A stretch of 64,000 bases of DNA, from the NCBI RefSeq assembly GCF_007655135.1, contig NC_045129.1, positions 23,286,274 to 23,350,273 on the forward strand, written 5' to 3'. This document shows positions 57,455-64,000 of this stretch, piece after piece. A program made the translations under genes and the position numbers. Below the pieces are notes generated by a model that was not told the DNA's origin, did no database searches, and saw only the letters and a program-made list of their open reading frames with translations. This DNA comes from Punica granatum. Lineage: Eukaryota; Streptophyta; Magnoliopsida; Myrtales; Lythraceae. Position 1 is the first letter of the stretch; every line of letters begins with the position of its first letter.

Positions 57455-58195
57455 CCCTTCCATCATTAACTCTAATCACTTCTCCATTCTCATTCTCTCT
57501 CAAGCCACTCTCTCTCAAGAATCCTCTCAAACCCCAGCCCACTCCCACAGCTCGCGCAACCCCTTGCCAAGGCCAAAACTGGCCGAAACCGCCGGTAAAC
57601 CACCCGGTATTCCAGTAACCACCCGACCTGACTTAAGCCAAAAATCACCAAATATCCTAGCCCACACATTTTCCACCTCCTAAGTCCATTTCCGGGCTTA
57701 GATTTTCGATTTGAAGCCTCTAACGTCAGGTTCCAGCCGAAAGGAGAATCGGGTCCCGTGAGTCACCCGAGTGCACGCCGGACCTCTACGCGTGCCATTT
57801 CCCCCCACGACCTTGGTGAGTCGTGCCATCACGTTCAAGGGGTTCCTCACAACCCTCACCCTCCCCCGTGAAGAGGTGGTCACGGTTCGAGGGCCGATCC
57901 ACAGCGCATAACCTCCGTTCCACCCCTTTCCTTTTATCGGGTTCCATTGGTTTTCCCCGAGTTTCTTCTCACTGTTTCGGGTGTGTTCAGGCCTTGGCAC
58001 GTTCGGAGTTGTTCGTGAACGTCTAGGTCTGCCCCTTAGGAGTCCAAGGAGCCCGATCTCGCACCGTGCCGTGGCCGGAGCTAGCATGCCGACCTCATTC
58101 TTCCCGAGTTGCCGCGGCTGTCTTTCTCTCGGGTCACTCACCCGTAGCTCCTAGCCGAGTCTCGCGGCTCCCACAACCGCTTCCCCGACTCTTCT

Positions 58196-58220
58196 CCTCG
58201 TGCAACGAGGCAAGGTAACA
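58196..58220 (+). other. Stem-loop with donor-like CAAG|GTAACA (F 3' LTR)
   Basis: Stem CCTCG/CGAGG (58196-58210); donor candidate at 58214/58215. Confidence 0.5.
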
Positions 58221-61200
58221 TCTATTTACAACTTAGATACGTTAGAACCCTTAACCTTTGCTTGCATGAAGATTTATATGGTTTAAAGGTTCGAGATGCA
58301 TGAAAGCTCACGCTTTTCTTTCGGATCTATGCTTCCTATGCTCACCTTTGCGTACGTTATATCTACTTGTATGATCGTGCCATGTCCATATGATGTGTGA
58401 GCTTGCGTGCCACGGTGGGAAGGGGCTCAGTTCCGGACGGGAGAGGTTCCCTTGGCCACGGTTGGGCCACGGGACTCACGGCCTAGTCTCTAGGGAGAGA
58501 CCCGTGAGCTCCCTTGGCTTGCCCGGGGCTAGGGTGCTCTCTCTTTTCCCGAAAAGAGTTGATTCCTACGTCTCTTCACCGTTAATTGCATATAGCATGA
58601 TGGCATGACGGGAAAAGACCCGAATCGGGGCCGGCTAAACTCTCCCGACCCGTGTGAGCCATGGAAGCTCACGACCTTCCTTGAAGGAATGTGGCCGAGA
58701 GCTTCCTTGGACCACACGAGTCCGGGAAGCCTTCTTCCACCCCGATTCGGGCCGATTCCCGTGTTTTCATCCACTTCGTTATTAGTTGAATCGATGTCGT
58801 GTTGTTGTTTCCATTCAAACGTGTCGTTCGTGCGTGTTTTGTATGATTTCATGCGATTATGACCATGGCTAAACGTGATTAAATGAATGGAATAATACGG
58901 GATCAAGGGAGAAGAGCTTGAGAAGGGTTCGACCATGCCAAGGAACCCACGGCCATCCCCTTTGCAATAGGGGCCGTGAGGCTCCTTGGTGTGCCCGAAG
59001 CCTTCGGGCTCTCCTTTCCTCGAGGCCGCATGATTCCCGAGCACCACCCTTAATCCTATCGTGAAATTGGATAAAATTGTTTGTTGATTTCGTGAATACG
59101 ATGTTTTGAATGTCTTGTGTGTTTATTTGTGTAAATCAGTGTTACGTTAATGTCAATCTGATAAAACATATGTCATCCTCATGTGTATGTCGTTCGTTGC
59201 ATGCAAGGGCTGATTAGGAATGACATGAAAGACCCACCGAAACTCGAATCGGGTCAAGGAGTATTCGGCCATTCACCCTCAAAGGGGTGGCCGAGTCATC
59301 CGTGACCTCCTTGGAGTCTCGGTTGGTCTCTCCTTCGTTCCAAAACCGATCCTTGGAATTGTTCGTGATTACACTTCCTTTTAATCATTGCCTACGCGTT
59401 CATTACTTGTTAGACATGTTATAATCCGGATGTCAACCGTCAAAATCGTAATCGCAACATGGTATAATAAATATTGAAGAATCTCACAAACGAGCAAAGG
59501 GAACGTACCACTCGGCTAATTAAATCACTGGGGCCAAACAATTGGGCAAATCGATTGATAAATTGATGAACGCATCGATGGTTCATGGAATGGTGGAAAT
59601 GCCCTTTTTCATTAAAAATTCACAATTTCAAAATACCGAGTCGTGTGACACGAGTAGAGTCGATGTCTAGGGAGTACTCACGTGCCATGACTCGAGTCCG
59701 GGCCCGATTTGAGGCGGCCCGAGTCGGGGCACGAGAGTTCTTCTTAGACTCCTTCATGTGGTGCGATCTCCAATTTATACATGAACATTGCAATTTCATT
59801 ACCCAAGGGCATAATCGTCATTCTGTGATTCACCGATACCCTAGGCGTTAGGGAGCCGGAAACGCCTCGATCTATGGACGAAAAAGGGCTACCCGTCCGG
59901 GTACGAGTCTCATTCGCACGGCCCATTCCGTCCACTTTCGGTGTTTCTATCTTCTTATCGTAGATTCGGTGGGAAGCATGTTATTTCAATTACAAAACAC
60001 AAGGAATCGGACTAATCATATACCCGACCTAATCAAACCCTAGATAATGGATAGGCGGAATGATAGATTCCAATCTAGAGTCAAAATACGAGTTTGGCTA
60101 ATTCGGTGAAACCGCAGTGACACTTAACTGAATAAGAGTCTTAAAACAAACACACGTATGTAATTGGCCTAGAATCCCATTCTAATCCACCATCTATGTT
60201 TGTCTAGGCTAGATACATTGTTTGCTAACCAACCCCGGTTAATAATTGAATAAATCACGTACATACGGCCTAATTCATGATTTGTCTGTATTCATCGATA
60301 CTTATCAGTTGTTGTCTGTATTTCATCAGTTTTATCAGTTTTCTTTTGTTTTATTCTTGCTTTTGCTGATTTGTCGTGATTCGTGCCCGAGCCCATAGGT
60401 TACGTGTTACACGGGGTCCAACCACCCAAACCACCGAACACGAGGTCCAACGCCTCCTGATTCACCGAGCGCGTGCAACCCGAGTGCGGAATGGGATCTA
60501 GCCTCGGTTCACCGTTACACTCCGAACACGGCCTATGTGGTAGGCAATTTGGATTGGGCGTGTGAAACGGATCTAGATATCACCCGGGAACTCGATCGGT
60601 CCATCGGATACAGCGAGAACCGACCGGTTCTCCGAGAACCGACCGGTTCTCCGAGAACCGTTGGATCGATCGGACCCGACCCCCGGCTCTTTGAGTCCGC
60701 GTTGCCTTAATTTACTTATCGATTATTCAAAATACACGGTGAGCCGGAGCGGAATATTGGCCCAATGCAAACCGATCGGGATCCATTTATTTCATTCAGT
60801 TGTATTCCGTAATTATTCGAGTGTATATTGTGAGGATCTTATTTGTATGCTTATTCATGTACTTGTAAGGATCCCGGTCGGTGAGCGAGAGGTCCGAGTG
60901 TCGAGTCGGTTAAGTTGGTCTATCGTCACCAAGGGATGAGTAAGCTCGAATAATCATGGTCTTGGTTCGCGCAGGGAATCGACTGTCACGATCCGAAGAA
61001 CTGTAACGCTAAGATAGTGAACCGATTCCTTGACTCACAAGCCTACTCATCCTTCGGATTCTTGGTCCAACTCAATCGATTCATCGGTTTTACGGTGTCA
61101 AAATAGGCGAGTCAAGTGCGACCCTAAATCACGCGGTAAATAAGCAAAATGGCAAGCCTAGCAAGCTAGAGTACCGAAAGGGCGTGCGGGATATAGGCCT

Positions 61201-61449
61201 GCACGTAATAGAATCCCCGAATTCGGAATTTTCGGTTCCGTATGACCATTGCCTTAGCATTTAGGTGTACCCCGTACCCCTAGACCCGGGTAACTTGCCA
61301 GCCCTCGACCTTCGGGTCGTAAAATGGCAAGTGGCGACTCCTTCTCACGTGCGTCCTTCGCACGTCCCCGGGAAGGTGGACACTCCCAAGCCGCGTTTGC
61401 TTAGGCGCGCGCATGCGTGCCTCGACGAGATTAAATTCGGGTGCGCACA

Positions 61450-61454
61450 ATGCC
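61450..61454. repeat. Target-site duplication ATGCC, right copy (element F)
   Basis: Second copy of the 5-bp duplication; it abuts the GTGCGCACA end of F. Confidence 0.93.
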
Positions 61455-62780
61455 CAAAGAGCAATCGGGGACCGGGGGACACTAAACTCCGCTCCGAAGG
61501 TCCAAACAGGGCAAAACCGACTCTCGAGGCGCCGAGTCGCCCGAACATTCGTTCACACGACATGTGGCGATATTGGGCTCATTCAAATCCTCGTCATTCA
61601 AGCATTCCAAATCTACAAATTAATTGGACATCGGAGATCGGATGCAAGCTCAATTAAGTTTCAAGCATTTTCCGGCTTTTCTTTCAATCGATCGGGACCC
61701 ACAGCTCAACCAAGCCAAGCCACCAAGCCACGGCTCAACCCCAAGCCGCGGCTCAATCCCTCAAGCCACGGCTCAGCCGCATCTAGCCTCGGCTAGAACC
61801 CATGGCCGGCGGCTCCATCCCCCAAAGCCTTCCCTCCACCACACAATTCAAATTTTCCCTCACATCCATCATCTCCCATCACCCATCCATCACTCCATCA
61901 CTTCCCTGTTGCTTCCCCTACACTCAACAAGACATCTACCCCTCCCTAATCCTCCTTCTTGAATTCGGCAGCCCTAGCTTAAGCCCAAAACCGCGCTTAG
62001 CTTCTCCAAAACACATCATTAAGCCTCCCTTTATAAGCCCTTGCACCATTAAACTTAATCACTTCTTCATTCTCCTTCTCTATCAAGCCAATCTCCCTCT
62101 AGAATCCTCTCAAACTCCAGCCCACTCCCACTCATTCGTCCACTCCTTGCCAAGGCCGAAACCGGCCAAAGTCACCGGAAAACCACCCGGTATTCCGGTA
62201 GTCACCCGACCCGACTTAAACCAAAAATCATCAAACTCTCTAGCCTACATATTTCGCATCCCCTAAGTCCATTTCCGGGCTTAGATTTTCGATTTGAGGT
62301 CCCCAACACCCGTTCCAGCCGCAAGCACAACCGGGTCCCGAGACCCCTAGCCTCGCGCACCCGAGCCCTTCACGTGTGCCATTTCCTCCCACGACTTCGG
62401 CGAGTCGTGCCATCGCGTTCAAAGGGTTTCTCACAACCCTCACCCTCCCCCGTGAAGAAGTGGTCACGGTCCGAGGGCCGATCAACCGCGCACAACCATC
62501 ATTCACCCGTTTTTCTCTTACAGGGTTATTCTCACTTTTACCGAACTTTCTCTCACGCTTTCGGGTTTGCTCAGGCCTTGGCACGCTCGGGTCTGCCCAC
62601 GGTCATCTAGATCCGCCTCCTAGGAGTCCAACGAGCCCGACCTTGCACCGTGCCGTGACTGGAGCAAGTGTGCCGACCCCGTTTTACCCGACTTGCCGCG
62701 GCTAACTCCTTTCGGGTCCCTCTACCCGTAGCTCTCAACCCGAGTCTTGCGACTCTCAAGACCGCTTCCCCGACTCTTTT

Positions 62781-62805
62781 CCTCGTGCATCGGGGCTAGG
62801 TGACA
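62781..62805 (+). other. Stem-loop with donor-like CTAG|GTGACA (LTR E)
   Basis: Stem CCTCG/CGGGG, loop TGCAT, with T-G wobble in the third pair (62781-62795); donor candidate at 62799/62800. Confidence 0.45.
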
Positions 62806-64000
62806 TCCCTCTACGACTTAGAGAAGTTAGGTTCTTCGTATTTGTTCGTTTTAAGGCGTTAAGGCGGTTACTAACCGAAGAACATGTAACTCGGTTCATT
62901 CCATGTATTTCCATGCAATTTCATGCACCCTCATGCACGAACGTCCATCGAGGTAGGAGAGGCGTTTAGGCCACGGTTGGACCATGGGAACCCACGGCTT
63001 ATGTCCCGAGGGGGAACCCGTGGGCTCCTTTGGTCCATCCGAGGCTTAACCGGCCTCTTCTTCCCCGAAACTTGTTGGTCCCCATGTTCTTATTGTTTAT
63101 TCGTTGCATGAGATGTTTCGGCATAACGGAAAAGATCTAGATCGGGGTCGAAGAGCCCACCTTGACACGTGTGAGCCATGGGAGTTCACGGCTACCCTTG
63201 AGGGGTGTGGCCAAGAGCTCCCTTGGACCACACGGGTCCAAGGCGGCTTCTTTGGCTCCGAAGTGGGTCGGTTCCCGCACTTTACGTCCTTTCTTTTTCT
63301 TATTTTTTATCGTATGAATCGACGCCGTTTTTATTGGTTTCTTTATATTACATGTTATATGTGTTTGTTCGTGTGTTTGATTGCGCCTAGAGATCTTGAC
63401 GGTGTCGGTTTCCTTCGTTTTATTGAAATAGATGTTGTCCTTATGTTTAAATGTATTATGCATGCAAGGCACGATCGGAATCGTCCCTCGGAATTGATTG
63501 TATCCATGTTTTTACATTGTTACCGATGGCCACGTGATAATTAAATGATAAGTATGTCGGTCTTGGATAATTTCCTATCAAAACCATAATGATTATATGA
63601 AATCAATACCACTAAATAATTTCACAAACGGGAAAACGGGGCGCGTTATTCGGTTAATTAAATCATTCGGATTAAATAATTGGGTAAATTGGTTATCAAT
63701 TTGGAAACGCATCGATGATTCATGGAACGGCGAGAATGCCCTTCTCCATTAAAAATTCACAATTTCAAAATATCGAGTTGTGTAACATGAATCGAAGTGA
63801 TGTCTAGGGAGTACTCGTGGGTCATGACTCGGGTCCGGACCCAATTTGAGGCGGCCCGAGTTGGGGCACGGGAGTCCTTCTTAGACTCCGTCGTGTGACA
63901 CGATCTCCGATTTACACATGAACATTGCAATTTTATTATCCAAGGGCATAATCGTCATTCCGCGATTCACCGATACCCTAGGCGCTAGGGGGTCGGAAAC

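Larger units (their letters stand above)
30583..61449 (+). mobile_element. Element F: Ogre/Tat-like retrotransposon with gag-pro-pol
   Basis: Bounded by TGTCAGCACC at 30583 and GTGCGCACA at 61449 with the ATGCC duplication. Without the nested element G (13,451 bp plus its 5-bp duplication) it is 17.4 kb: 5' LTR lacking its last ~0.26 kb, a gag remnant, gag-pro, intron-like spacer, pol, 3' UTR with satellite, PPT and 3' LTR. A deletion at about 35354 removed the LTR end, PBS, ORF1 and most of gag. It is dead: deletion, insertion and five nonsense codons. Confidence 0.9.
56171..61449 (+). mobile_element. 3' LTR of element F (type 2), 5,279 bp
   Basis: Starts TGTCAGCACCCC after the PPT and ends GGGTGCGCACA before ATGCC. 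Full length, with a 15-C run at 57206-57220. It has the AATAAG-like signal and a hairpin with one mismatch at 61137-61205. Confidence 0.92.
61450..64000 (+). mobile_element. LTR E (type 2), second part, running off the window
   Basis: Begins with the ATGCC duplication of F (61450-61454) and continues the LTR left at 30582; compare F LTR at 31280 and 56868 (AAAGAGCAATCGGGGACC). The 3' end is outside the window, so it cannot be said whether E is a solo LTR or a full element. It has a TATA box (62032-62037, TATAAG). No coding content. Confidence 0.85.

Noticed and set aside
1..64000. Host genes or a plant defence or metabolic cluster
   Set aside because: Every coding similarity I could support is gag, protease, pol or ORF1 of one retrotransposon lineage. 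The rest is LTR or element non-coding sequence.

Overview
This window is plant nuclear DNA made almost entirely of LTR retrotransposons. I see no host gene, tRNA, rRNA or CRISPR array. The one well-preserved polyprotein has the Ty3/gypsy order protease, RT, RNase H, integrase, plus an archaeal-type second RNase H and a G-patch region. The gag is preceded by an extra ORF1 on the same strand. That combination points to the Ogre/Tat lineage. The LTRs are unusually long (4.6-5.6 kb), and most of the sequence is LTR. A dicot host is likely. The ORF1 type reminds me of proteins abundant in pomegranate and other Myrtales, but this is memory only and low confidence.

Layout, by nesting (A-G are my labels). 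A (minus) is the oldest: the remainder of its 3' LTR is 14400-16882 and its internal part 16883-19583. B (minus) landed inside A's LTR: internal 1-9346 with gag and ORF1, 5' LTR 9347-14399. C is a complete 4.6-kb solo LTR (plus, 1424-6020) inside B's gag, with a TCGGT target duplication. D (minus) landed in A's internal part: 3' LTR 19584-25214, internal 25215-29834. E (plus) is an LTR inserted in D: 29835-30582 and again from 61450 to the window end. F (plus, 30583-61449, duplication ATGCC) sits inside E and carries gag-pro-pol. G (minus, 35441-48891, duplication GGTGT) sits inside F's gag.

Two LTR subfamilies share the same 5' end (TGTCAGCACCCC) but differ at the 3' end: type 1 ends GGGTCCGTACA (C, G) and type 2 ends GGGTGCGCACA (B, D, F). 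A is assigned to type 1 and E to type 2 by sequence, because their 3' ends are not in the window. B and F are autonomous-type but broken. G lacks coding capacity, and D shares its non-coding interior as far as visible; A shares the 3' part of it. These look like non-autonomous partners mobilised by B/F-like relatives.

The most interesting unexplained structure is a small stem-loop with a compensatory base change. It abuts a splice-donor-like AG|GTRA in every LTR that retains the region. Other points are a probable spliced intron between protease/G-patch and RT, arrays of hairpins in the 3' untranslated region, a conserved TACCTGTG/CACAGGTA hairpin in the non-autonomous elements, and element-specific satellite-like tandem repeats. 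One of those repeat seeds (GGGCTTCGGCC) is shared but amplified at different places in different elements.
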